From positions 1 through 46,240 of the forward strand of contig DRHF01000443.1 of the NCBI GenBank assembly GCA_011049715.1: a DNA stretch of 46,240 bases. The letters run 5' to 3'. The translations under genes were made by a program, and so were the position numbers. This DNA is from Desulfobacterales bacterium. Lineage in GTDB: Bacteria; Desulfobacterota; Desulfobacteria; Desulfobacterales; UBA2156. Positions 25,133 through 33,750 of the stretch are shown here, piece after piece (position 1 is the first letter of the stretch; each line of letters opens with the position of its first letter). The notes beneath the pieces are model-generated. The model saw only the letters and a program-made list of their open reading frames with translations, was not told the DNA's origin and searched no databases.

Positions 25133-26854
25133 TTAAAGTGGTGCAGAATCTGATGCTGGAAGGTAGCTTGCCTCCGGGTCGATGGAAACATTTATAACTG
25201 CAGGCCCTATATTTTTATGTGATTCATATAATGCATCTTCCAGACCATCTCGCGTATCAACAGACATTCCTCTTGCACCCATTCCTTCAGCAATTTTGGC
25301 AAAATCAACGTAGCCAAAATCCGTGGCGATACGCTGATTACCTTGGTTGTCTCGTACCATCCCGAGCCCTTGGTTGTTGGAAACAATAAAAGTGACAGGT
25401 AAATTGTGCTGCACGCAGGTTGCGACAACATCTATCGTCATCAAAAACCCGCCATCTCCGGCAAGACTCGTAACTCGTTTATTGGGATATATCATTTGGG
25501 CAGCGGCTGCGGCCGGGCCTCCCCAACCCATACCGCCAATCCCACCCGGCATCAGGAGCTGATGAGGATGCTTGATTCGCAGATTGTGGGTTGCCCAGAT
25601 ACGATTACTTCCAGCATCCAGTGTAAGAATATCATTTGATGACAAAAAGCTCTGTAGTATTCCAACAACATCAGTATTGTGGAGGCTCCCCGGTGCTGAA
25701 GGTAAACTGGGTGGCGTGTAATAATTCGTTGCTTTTTTAATATTATCGATCCATTGAATTCGATCCTGTTTTTTTGTTCTGTCTAAGCGACATTGGTTCA
25801 GATAATCAATAACGTCACCAACATCTCCCGTAATTGCAAGGTTAACCGGGTATACCCAACCTGAATTTCTAGGGTCATGATCAACCTGAACCAAAATTTG
25901 ATCTCCCGGGCGGATCATCGTTGGATCGCGGAATCTGGTATAGTCCGGCCCCATACTTGCCCCAAGAATGATAATTAAGTCTGCTGCCTTAAGGATTCTA
26001 TTTGCCGTCGGACATCCCCATGTGCCCAGCATTCCGACCGCGATTTCGGAGGTTTCATCGATCACACCTTTTCCGTTGTAACTGGTTGCGACAGCACAGC
26101 CTACAGAGCTGGCTAAGTTTTGCAACTTTTTGCCGATATCCGCTTCCACGGCTCCATGGCCGGCGACAATTACAGGGTATCTGGCTTTATTTAGGTAACC
26201 GGCGAGCGTATCTATAGCACCTTGATCCGGCCTTGCCGGTGTATAAGACAAATACCCGTAGGTTGGATATAACTTTACCTTAGGATTAACAGTAACTTCT
26301 CTTTTTATTATTGTGGTTTTCATAATAACTGCTGCGGGGCCCCTCCGGGGCAAAGAAGCATGCTTTAACGCCAATTGAGTGCCATAAACAGCATCTTGCG
26401 GTTCGGTAGCATACGTGCAAAACTTGGTTATACCCCGCAAAGTTGATTGAATATCAGCAGCGCCATAATCTCCGGTCATCGTTTGGTAAACGCCATATTG
26501 ACCCAGACCATCATAATCAGAAGTTTCGGTTAAAATCAACATGGGAGAGCCGGAAAAGAATGCTTCGAGTATACCAAAAGCGCCCGTGGTAGCAACCCAA
26601 GGGCCCTGCCCCATAAAAACACCGGGTTTACCTGTTAGTCTTCCTGCGACTTGTGCCATTATCGATGCGACTTGCTCACTGCGCGCAAGAACGACCTCGA
26701 TCTGCTTTGATCTTTTACGAAAAGAATCCAGAAACCAAGTTATCCCCATACCCGGCAACGTAAAGACGCGCTTTATTCCCGCTTCAATCAAAGTTTGAAC
26801 GACAAGATCACTAGCTTTCATGGAATTGTTATCTGGTTCTATTTCTTCCGACAT
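25133..26854 (-). CDS. ThDP-dependent enzyme, acetolactate-synthase-like (copy 1)
   Basis: A 573-residue member of the acetohydroxyacid synthase / 2-oxoacid decarboxylase superfamily. The N-terminal Pyr domain has the activating Glu in ARSEQVASIMA (E60). The middle domain contains PVIVAGHGA. The C-terminal PP domain has the ThDP/Mg motif GDGGFLMT through SNNQG. It differs strongly from the second ThDP enzyme of the locus, so the two are not a recent duplication. It could be a 2-oxoacid decarboxylase, a carboligase or a C-C lyase; the sequence alone does not decide. It lies downstream of the ABC importer genes. Confidence 0.88.
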   Translation of the reverse strand: MSEEIEPDNNSMKASDLVVQTLIEAGIKRVFTLPGMGITWFLDSFRKRSKQIEVVLARSEQVASIMAQVAGRLTGKPGVFMGQGPWVATTGAFGILEAFFSGSPMLILTETSDYDGLGQYGVYQTMTGDYGAADIQSTLRGITKFCTYATEPQDAVYGTQLALKHASLPRRGPAAVIMKTTIIKREVTVNPKVKLYPTYGYLSYTPARPDQGAIDTLAGYLNKARYPVIVAGHGAVEADIGKKLQNLASSVGCAVATSYNGKGVIDETSEIAVGMLGTWGCPTANRILKAADLIIILGASMGPDYTRFRDPTMIRPGDQILVQVDHDPRNSGWVYPVNLAITGDVGDVIDYLNQCRLDRTKKQDRIQWIDNIKKATNYYTPPSLPSAPGSLHNTDVVGILQSFLSSNDILTLDAGSNRIWATHNLRIKHPHQLLMPGGIGGMGWGGPAAAAAQMIYPNKRVTSLAGDGGFLMTIDVVATCVQHNLPVTFIVSNNQGLGMVRDNQGNQRIATDFGYVDFAKIAEGMGARGMSVDTRDGLEDALYESHKNIGPAVINVSIDPEASYLPASDSAPL

Positions 26855-26857
26855 GTA

Positions 26858-27058
26858 TTAACCTCCTCTATTGTTCTTAACCGGTCGCAGAACGTACCCA
26901 ATAGCATATCTGCTTGGACAATTGATTAAATGATATTTTCTCACCCGGCGTATAGCTACAAACGATATCCGATCTATTCCTGACATTTCAGCATCAAAGC
27001 CATCCGGTCCGGCGCAAAATAGCATCCACCTTTTATGCGTTTTATCAGCCTCAGACAT
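26858..27058 (-). CDS. Small ORF between importer and ThDP-enzyme genes
   Basis: A protein of 66 residues if it starts at ATG 27058, 7 bp after the ABC ATPase stop; an earlier in-frame ATG at 27103 would overlap that gene. It stops 3 bp before the ThDP-enzyme gene. The sequence (KRWMLFCAGPDGFDAEMSG, then a basic middle) matches nothing I know. No good ribosome-binding site precedes it. The tight fit between two operon genes favours a real coding role, but a chance ORF cannot be excluded. Confidence 0.35.
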   Translation of the reverse strand: MSEADKTHKRWMLFCAGPDGFDAEMSGIDRISFVAIRRVRKYHLINCPSRYAIGYVLRPVKNNRGG

Positions 27059-27065
27059 CGCGCGA

Positions 27066-28040
27066 TTAGCCCAAAGGGTAATGACAGGCAAATTGATGTC
27101 CATTTTCAGCCTCGATCAGGGACGGAACAATTTCCGCACAAATTTTTTGACGATAATGGCAGCGAGAGTTAAAGGAGCACCCCGCAAAAGAATAAGTCGG
27201 ACTTGGAACATCTCCTTCTAAAATTATTCGATTTTTTTTTAAAGACGGGTCAGTCAAGGGAGCTGCTGACATTAACGCTTTAGTGTACGGGTGTATGGGA
27301 TGACTGAAAAGCAAATGCCGGCTCGCAATTTCTACGATGCGTCCTAAATACATTACGGCCACTCGGTCACTGATATGTCTGACAACGCTCAAATCATGGG
27401 AGATGAAAAGGTAAGTAAGATCATAATTATGCTGCAACTCTATAAGCAAGTTAAGTATTTGAGCCTGAATAGAGACATCTAACGCAGAGACGGGCTCATC
27501 AGCAATCACAAATTTGGGATGAATAGATAGTGCTCTCGCCAAACAGATTCGCTGTCTCTGGCCTCCGCTGAATTCATGAGGGAAACGATTGATCTGATCG
27601 GGCAAAAGCCCTACGACATCCATCAAATGTTTTACCCTTTCAGTCCGTTCTTTTTGGGAATACATTTTGTGGATCACGAATCCTTCACCTATTATCTGGC
27701 CCACCTTCTTTCTTGGATTCAAGGAAGTATACGGATCCTGAAAAATAATTTGCATATTACGGCGAAGCCGCTGCAAAGCACCTGTGCTGTATCCCAAGAT
27801 ATTTTTATTCTCAAAAAATATTTCTCCTTCCGTTGGCTCTTCAAGACGGATAATACAACGCCCCAATGTAGACTTTCCGCATCCAGATTCTCCGACGAGG
27901 CCAAGAATCTCACCTTTTTTTATTGCGATATCTACGCCGTTTACAGCTTTAACGTACGCAGTCTCTCTCCGAAAAAATCCTTTTACTACGGGATAAAATT
28001 TTTTAAGGCCTTTTACCAGCAGTAAGTCATTATTACTCAT
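27066..28040 (-). CDS. Oligopeptide/dipeptide-type ABC transporter ATPase, OppF/DppF type
   Basis: A 324-residue ATPase that energises substrate import. Walker A GESGCGKSTLGR (about 51-62), signature FSGGQRQRICLARAL, Walker B FVIADEPVSALD and the H-loop LFISHDLS are present. The C-terminal oligopeptide/dipeptide extension with clustered cysteines (CSFNSRCHYRQKIC) is also there. It overlaps the other ATPase gene by 8 bp. With two permeases and a binding protein it forms a complete class of importer that also carries nickel, glycans and other small acids in some bacteria, so peptide is not assured. Confidence 0.93.
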   Translation of the reverse strand: MSNNDLLLVKGLKKFYPVVKGFFRRETAYVKAVNGVDIAIKKGEILGLVGESGCGKSTLGRCIIRLEEPTEGEIFFENKNILGYSTGALQRLRRNMQIIFQDPYTSLNPRKKVGQIIGEGFVIHKMYSQKERTERVKHLMDVVGLLPDQINRFPHEFSGGQRQRICLARALSIHPKFVIADEPVSALDVSIQAQILNLLIELQHNYDLTYLFISHDLSVVRHISDRVAVMYLGRIVEIASRHLLFSHPIHPYTKALMSAAPLTDPSLKKNRIILEGDVPSPTYSFAGCSFNSRCHYRQKICAEIVPSLIEAENGHQFACHYPLG

Positions 28041-29007
28041 ATAGCCAGCATCTCACATAGTTTTCATCATTGACTTCAAATTTCGGTGGCGCTTTTTCAC
28101 GACATATTTCAAAGGTTTTATCGCATCTTTCCTGAAAAGCGCATCCTTTAGGCAGGTTAAGGAGATTCGGAACAATACCGCCGATTGTCTTCAACATTCG
28201 GTTTTCAGGCACGGGGTCATTAATTTTTGGAACCGAATCCATCAACCCGATGGTATATGGATGTTTGGGCTTGGTGAAGATCTCCTTGAAGCTGGAATAT
28301 TCGACTATTTTGCCTGCATACATCACAGCAACAGATTGGGCCATCTCTGCTATGACGCCCAGATCATGTGTGATCATGAGAATGGACGTACCGGTAACCT
28401 CCTTCAGGTGATTCATTATATCTAATATTTGAGCCTGTATGGTGACATCTAAGGCGGTTGTAGGTTCATCAGCAATAATAATTTTAGGATCGCAAGACAG
28501 GGCAATTGCAATCATCACCCGCTGTTGCATCCCGCCGCTCATTTGGTGTGGTAAATCGCGGATTCTTTTTTCCGGGTCCGGGATACCCACTTTTCGCAAC
28601 AGCTCGATGGACCGATCCCTTGCTTCTCTCTTAGAGACTGTTTTATGCAAACGAATGGTCTCTGCAATTTGATCTCCAATCCGAAAGAGAGGATTTAATG
28701 AAATCATCGGCTCCTGAAATATCATAGAAATGCTGTTGCCCCGGATATCTCTCATTCGAGATTCTTTCAATTTAAGAATATTTTGGCCATTAAACAGGAT
28801 TTGGCCCTTTACAATCTTGCCGGGCGGTCTGATCAACCTCATAATTGAACGAGCTGTAACGCTTTTGCCGCATCCTGATTCACCCACGATGCCACAAGTT
28901 TCTCCTTTTGGAATAGAAAGATCAATGCCATTGACGGCTTTAACTACCCCGGCGTAAGTAAAATAATATGTATGGAGATCTTTGATCTTAAGCAGACATT
29001 CATCCAT
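28033..29007 (-). CDS. Oligopeptide/dipeptide-type ABC transporter ATPase, OppD/DppD type
   Basis: A 324-residue partner ATPase. Walker A GESGCGKSVTAR (about 41-52), Q-loop MIFQEPMISLNP, signature MSGGMQQRVMIAIAL, Walker B IIADEPTTALD and switch MITHDLG are intact. It carries the C-terminal family extension with CAFQERCDKTFEIC. It lies 18 bp after the DppC-type permease gene and overlaps the OppF-type gene at its 3' end. Confidence 0.93.
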   Translation of the reverse strand: MDECLLKIKDLHTYYFTYAGVVKAVNGIDLSIPKGETCGIVGESGCGKSVTARSIMRLIRPPGKIVKGQILFNGQNILKLKESRMRDIRGNSISMIFQEPMISLNPLFRIGDQIAETIRLHKTVSKREARDRSIELLRKVGIPDPEKRIRDLPHQMSGGMQQRVMIAIALSCDPKIIIADEPTTALDVTIQAQILDIMNHLKEVTGTSILMITHDLGVIAEMAQSVAVMYAGKIVEYSSFKEIFTKPKHPYTIGLMDSVPKINDPVPENRMLKTIGGIVPNLLNLPKGCAFQERCDKTFEICREKAPPKFEVNDENYVRCWLYE

Positions 29008-29025
29008 ATTTTTAATCTTTTGCGG

Positions 29026-29859
29026 TCATCTGCTAACGGTTTTATATTCGTTTCGAGGATCCCAAAGGTCTCTGAAAGTATCGCCAATTACGTTAAGTCC
29101 GATAATGGTAAGCGAAATAGCCAGGCCTGGGAAAATGGCGTTCCATGGTGCCCACATCAGGTTTTCCACACCATACTTGATTAATAGGCCCCAGGAAGCT
29201 TTCGGGGGTTGGATACCAAGACCTAGAAAGCTCAACCCGGATTCGATAATGATGGCCGACCCGATCCAAAGCGTTGCCATGATCACGGCTGGTGAGATAT
29301 TGTTCGGAAGGATGTGGATGATCATAATTCTGAAATTCGAAGCACCCAAAGCTTTGGCCGCAAGCACAAATTCTTGTTCCTTAAGAGAAAGGGTTGTGCC
29401 CCGAGCCACTCTGATAAATCTGGGGATAAATGCAATCGTTATGGCAACGATCACTTGAAACGCGCCTGATCCCAAGGAAACGATCACAATGATTCCTAAC
29501 ACTAATGCTGGGAACGACATTAAGATATCGGTGAAAATCATGATAACCGTATCAAGAATCCCGCCTTTGTAGCCGGATATAATGCCAAGCATCACCCCAA
29601 TTACAGCACTCATTGCAACTGACACAAATCCAGTAATGATTGAGTATCGAGTTCCGAGTATCACACGTGATAGAGTATCACGACCGTAGCGGTCGGTGCC
29701 CCACCAGTGGCTCAAGCTCGGAGGTTGAAAACGATTACTAAGATTTTGTTCATAAGGATCCTGAGGGGCTATCACTGGTCCAAAAATAGCCACCAAACCC
29801 ATTACCGTCAGGATCAAGATTCCGGCAATCGTGATAAAATTGAGATGAGATCGAATCAC
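29026..29859 (-). CDS. Dipeptide-type ABC transporter permease, DppC type
   Basis: A 277-residue inner-membrane protein with about six helices. It contains the DppC hallmark HWWGTDRYGRDTLSR near residue 52 and the cytoplasmic coupling EAA loop (VLAAKALGASNFRIMIIHIL). It pairs with the DppB-type permease 12 bp upstream to form the translocation channel. Confidence 0.93.
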   Translation of the reverse strand: MIRSHLNFITIAGILILTVMGLVAIFGPVIAPQDPYEQNLSNRFQPPSLSHWWGTDRYGRDTLSRVILGTRYSIITGFVSVAMSAVIGVMLGIISGYKGGILDTVIMIFTDILMSFPALVLGIIVIVSLGSGAFQVIVAITIAFIPRFIRVARGTTLSLKEQEFVLAAKALGASNFRIMIIHILPNNISPAVIMATLWIGSAIIIESGLSFLGLGIQPPKASWGLLIKYGVENLMWAPWNAIFPGLAISLTIIGLNVIGDTFRDLWDPRNEYKTVSR

Positions 29860-29871
29860 TGGATCAATACC

Positions 29872-30822
29872 TTAGCTTTTTTCTGTCAAGCTTATGCGAG
29901 GATCGATTGCGGTGTATATTAAATCGGTAAGCGTATTCACTGTAATGATGAAAAATGAAAGTACAACAAGGGTTGATTGGACTAAGGGGTAGTCTCGCTG
30001 AAGGATCGCCTCAACTAAAATTCGACCCACCCCGGGACGATTGAACACCACTTCGATAATAATGGAGGATCCCAGGGCGACGTTAAAATAAAGACCTATC
30101 ACGGTTACAATTGGTACGAGCGCATTTCGTAAACCGTGTTTGAATATCACTACAGACTCAGGTAGCCCCTTGCTCCTGGCCACTTCAATATACTCTTGCC
30201 GGAGAACCTCTAAAAATGAGGATCGGCTGATTCTCATGATGAATGCGGAAATGATGAAGCCTTGGCTGAAGGCCGGCAAGATCAAATGGTAAAGTATATC
30301 CAAAAGATCACCTTTCTTGCCGACCCCCATTACCGGAAACCATCCAAGTACCACTGAAAATGTTAATAATAGAAGCACTCCTAAAAAAAACGCCGGAATC
30401 GACAAACCGACAACCGCAAAAGACCGCGCAAAATAATCCCACCATGTATCTCGTTTGACAGCAGCGAGCATCCCAATTGGAACACCGATTAGGATGCTCA
30501 CTGTTATCGAAGCAAATGCAAGAATCAAAGTATAAGGTAATACTTCAAGATATACATCGAGAATTGGCTGACCGGTGCGGAGCGATTTTCCCAGATTTCC
30601 GCTCAAAAGGTCTTTGATGTATAGCCAATATTGGGTCCTGAGAGGTTGATTGAGACCCATGGTTTCTTCCAGCAAACGAAGAGTCTGCTCGTTTGGTTGC
30701 ATGCTCAAAAGCACCTCTGCGGGATTACCAGGCAGGGCATGTAACCCGATAAAGATAATCGTAACTACCGCCCATACGGTGAAGATAAGAAAAAACAGTT
30801 TTCTTATCAGATATTGCATCAT
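29872..30822 (-). CDS. Dipeptide-type ABC transporter permease, DppB type
   Basis: A 316-residue inner-membrane protein. It has the DppB N-terminus (MMQYLIRKLFFLIFTVWAVV), PGNPAEVLL, the EAA loop (YIEVARSKGLPESVVIFKHG) and a C-terminal VFNRPGVGRILVEAILQRDY, all family-typical. It follows the binding-protein gene by 35 bp and precedes the DppC gene by 12 bp. Confidence 0.93.
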   Translation of the reverse strand: MMQYLIRKLFFLIFTVWAVVTIIFIGLHALPGNPAEVLLSMQPNEQTLRLLEETMGLNQPLRTQYWLYIKDLLSGNLGKSLRTGQPILDVYLEVLPYTLILAFASITVSILIGVPIGMLAAVKRDTWWDYFARSFAVVGLSIPAFFLGVLLLLTFSVVLGWFPVMGVGKKGDLLDILYHLILPAFSQGFIISAFIMRISRSSFLEVLRQEYIEVARSKGLPESVVIFKHGLRNALVPIVTVIGLYFNVALGSSIIIEVVFNRPGVGRILVEAILQRDYPLVQSTLVVLSFFIITVNTLTDLIYTAIDPRISLTEKS

Positions 30823-30857
30823 ACCAGTATTTCCTCAGGTATCCCGTATAATTGCTT

Positions 30858-32498
30858 TTAGCTTTTAAGTATTCTTGTCTTTTCCGTAATCCGGTAAAAG
30901 TAATTGAAAACAACTTTAAAATCGTACCCCAGCTCTATATAAGGTTGGCGGGCCTCGTGATCTATAAAATTATAAACAGGAATTGCCGGGACCGCCTCCA
31001 TTAATTTGTCCTGAATCTTTGCATAAAGAGCGACGCGTTTTTCTCGATCAAAGGTTACCCGAGCCTCTTCAATGAGGTCGTCCGCGCCTGGAATTGCTTT
31101 TCCAAAACAGGACAGGTTTAATAGTGCTGTAGGCTCCTTATAACAGGATGGACCGTAAAAGTAAGTCGATAAAAAGCTGTCAATATCCGGCTTAATTCCA
31201 GGCTGAGCCATAACCGGCATTGCTCCCTTTCGAACCTTATGCAAATAAGCCGCATGTTCCAAAACATTTAGCTTCATGTTCACGCCGACTTTTTTCCACT
31301 GGTTTTGCAGGATTTCGATTACATCTCCACGCATCGAATCCTGGGTTGAATCTGTAGAAAAGGTGAACCCGTTGGGATAGCCAGCTTCTTTCAGCAGTTG
31401 TTTCGCCTTTTCAGGATTATAAAGATATCGATTTGGATATTCTTTTGCACCCTCAAAATTAGGTGGAATATATCCCCATAACGGAATAGCGACCGGTCCA
31501 TAGTATTCTGCGATGGCCTTTCTATCAGTGGCATAAAATAATGCCTGTCGGACGCGTGCGTCTTTGAATATATCATCAAAAAGGTTGAGGTGCACCCAGC
31601 CACCCTGCCCCGGATAACCGTCACAAATCACGCCTTTGGATCGAAGTCTTTTAACAAGGTCTCCGCTACGAACCGCACGGGCCATATGAATGGCACCACT
31701 TTCCATGGCCATCATACGAGAACTTAGGTTGGGCATAAACAGCCAGTCTATTTGCTTAATGATGGGTTGGCCTCTAAAATACTCTTCATGTCTTCTAAAG
31801 ACAACTCGATCCTTTGACTTGTATTCTTTAACCCAGAAAGGCCCTGTTCCCACCGGACTGTATTTAAATTTTTCGCCTAGATCCAAAATCGCTTTTTTGC
31901 TTACGACATAACTGGAAATATATGCCATCAGCGTTCGTATATAATAATAATTTGGCTTTTTGAGGTGTACCCGCAAAGTGTAGTCATCCGTTGCCTCTAA
32001 TTTATCAATATTTTCATATTCTTTCTTGCGGGTTGACTGTGGATCATTTTTTAATCGGTCGAAAGTAAAAAGAAGATCCTCAATGGTACATTCGCCATAG
32101 CCTCTATGGAATTTCACGCCTTTTCTAAGCTTGAAAGTGTAAACTGTGTGATCGTCTGATAAAGAGTACTCGGTCGCAAGGTCGGATTCAAGCTTGTCCA
32201 AGCCCTCATCCCCTGGTTTCATGCGTAAAAGTCCATTATAGATGAAGTGAAGCCATGGGGCTTCCCAGTAGGCAAACATCGGATCCATCGGCAACACGAT
32301 GTCTCCTGAAAGGGTAGCGACTTTTAGTATTTGTTCTTTTGCCAGTTGTTCCGCAGCGAAAAGTGATTGAGGATTTATCCCCATGCTAAGGGATGCCCCT
32401 GCGGAAAGACCAATTCCTGCGAATTTTAAAAAATCTCTTCGACTGATTTGATCACCATTTTCTCTACTCTTGTTATCCTTCCTTTGGTTAGTGCTCAT
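30858..32498 (-). CDS. ABC transporter substrate-binding protein, family 5, Tat-exported
   Basis: About 546 residues. I use ATG 32498, preceded by an excellent AAGGAGGCCAAG box; an in-frame ATG at 32558 is weaker. The N-terminus carries a twin-arginine signal (SRRDFLKFAG) followed by a hydrophobic stretch and LFAAEQ, so the folded protein should be exported by Tat. The mature part is a family 5 periplasmic binding protein (LRKGVKFHRGYGECTIEDLLFTF in pieces, VGTGPFWVKEYKSKD, ARVRQALFYATDRKAIAEY). It should define the specificity of the DppBCDF-type importer; the ligand is unknown. Confidence 0.92.
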   Translation of the reverse strand: MSTNQRKDNKSRENGDQISRRDFLKFAGIGLSAGASLSMGINPQSLFAAEQLAKEQILKVATLSGDIVLPMDPMFAYWEAPWLHFIYNGLLRMKPGDEGLDKLESDLATEYSLSDDHTVYTFKLRKGVKFHRGYGECTIEDLLFTFDRLKNDPQSTRKKEYENIDKLEATDDYTLRVHLKKPNYYYIRTLMAYISSYVVSKKAILDLGEKFKYSPVGTGPFWVKEYKSKDRVVFRRHEEYFRGQPIIKQIDWLFMPNLSSRMMAMESGAIHMARAVRSGDLVKRLRSKGVICDGYPGQGGWVHLNLFDDIFKDARVRQALFYATDRKAIAEYYGPVAIPLWGYIPPNFEGAKEYPNRYLYNPEKAKQLLKEAGYPNGFTFSTDSTQDSMRGDVIEILQNQWKKVGVNMKLNVLEHAAYLHKVRKGAMPVMAQPGIKPDIDSFLSTYFYGPSCYKEPTALLNLSCFGKAIPGADDLIEEARVTFDREKRVALYAKIQDKLMEAVPAIPVYNFIDHEARQPYIELGYDFKVVFNYFYRITEKTRILKS

Positions 32499-32561
32499 CT
32501 TGGCCTCCTTTTCAATTTTTGTAAGTAATTTAGTTGATTTGTTGGAATAAAGATGCATTCC

Positions 32562-33593
32562 TCAAATAGACAATGGATACTTTCCAAATTCGCGATTCGC
32601 CTCAATCATTGCGACAAAACTCTCCGGCCGAGTTCCCGAATGAAACGAATTACTGGATGCGAGCATATAGCCGCCATTGATTGCACCCTCACGAAGACAA
32701 CGGCGAACATCCTCAAAGACCTTCTTGCGAGAACCGGAGGTGAGAACTTCTATACAATCTACATTTCCTATCAAACATAATCTATGCCCGTAACGTTTTT
32801 TAAATTCCCCCAGAGTTTGTTCTGGAAATGGCTGAATGGGGTGGATTGCATCAACTCCGGTGTCAAGAATAGGTACTATTAGCCCGGAAAGTTTGCCGCA
32901 AGAATGTTTAACAACTTTGAGGTTGAGACCATGGGCCAATTCAACTATTTTTTTGAGCCCAGGCTGGATAAACTCCTTCCACATATCCGGGGACATAAAG
33001 GGACCCGTATTGAAAGCATAATCATCAGTTGGACGGATAATATCGACACCGGCTTCAGCAGCAGCACGAACCAATCCGCAATTATATTCGACTACCATTT
33101 GGATAAGTTTTTTAGCAAAGCTCGGATCAGTTGCCAAATCCAATAGAAACTCAGCCATGCCTCTAAGCTTCCAGGGAATCGCAAACGCATCAGACATTCC
33201 CAGCACGATTGGTTTTTCTCCCTTGAAACGCCGGACCGCCTCTTTGATTTTTGCCAGGCGAATGGGTGCTCTTGGGTCCGGGCAGATGAAATCCTCAAGA
33301 TCGGCTTCATTTTTAATTGGATGCTTTACAGGGGTCGGCATGGTATCCGCTTCTAATTTCACTACGATTCCCCATTCATCACGAAAATAGCCTTGCTTTT
33401 CATCCACCGGCTCATATTGATAGGCTTCACGGTGGTAGATCGTGTCAAGATCGTATTTCTCGGCAACATCTTCTATTGTGCCCCCTGGAACAAGCGCATC
33501 AATAATGTTTGGCGCCATAGAACATTCAAAAACAGGTACCCGATCGGGCTCTTCGAGATTTAGTGCCGCAAAAATACGATCATAAGAATTCAT
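32562..33593 (-). CDS. URO-D superfamily protein (methyltransferase-like)
   Basis: About 343 residues from ATG 33593, with AAGGG upstream; an in-frame ATG at 33647 is less likely. The TIM barrel belongs to the uroporphyrinogen decarboxylase superfamily, which includes corrinoid methyltransferases (MtaA, MtbA, CmuA). A metal-ligand pair H230-S-C232 (KHSCGKLSG) is kept. The third zinc cysteine of MtaA-like enzymes, expected near the GGYMLASSNSFH segment (about 307-318), is absent. It is therefore neither a clear HemE nor a clear CoM methyltransferase. The gene sits between a ThDP enzyme and the importer, which argues for a catabolic role. Confidence 0.82.
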   Translation of the reverse strand: MNSYDRIFAALNLEEPDRVPVFECSMAPNIIDALVPGGTIEDVAEKYDLDTIYHREAYQYEPVDEKQGYFRDEWGIVVKLEADTMPTPVKHPIKNEADLEDFICPDPRAPIRLAKIKEAVRRFKGEKPIVLGMSDAFAIPWKLRGMAEFLLDLATDPSFAKKLIQMVVEYNCGLVRAAAEAGVDIIRPTDDYAFNTGPFMSPDMWKEFIQPGLKKIVELAHGLNLKVVKHSCGKLSGLIVPILDTGVDAIHPIQPFPEQTLGEFKKRYGHRLCLIGNVDCIEVLTSGSRKKVFEDVRRCLREGAINGGYMLASSNSFHSGTRPESFVAMIEANREFGKYPLSI

Positions 33594-33750
33594 AACTTTT
33601 TCCCTTTTGCCGAAACCCGGAAATATTAACAGTTTAATTGAAATCAAAGGCTTCGATATTAAAACAATTGGCAGGATTCGATGTCACAAAATTTTATTAT
33701 CGGTAAAAATCGCTACCTCTGGTAATGCAATTTGACTAAAGCTTAATCTG

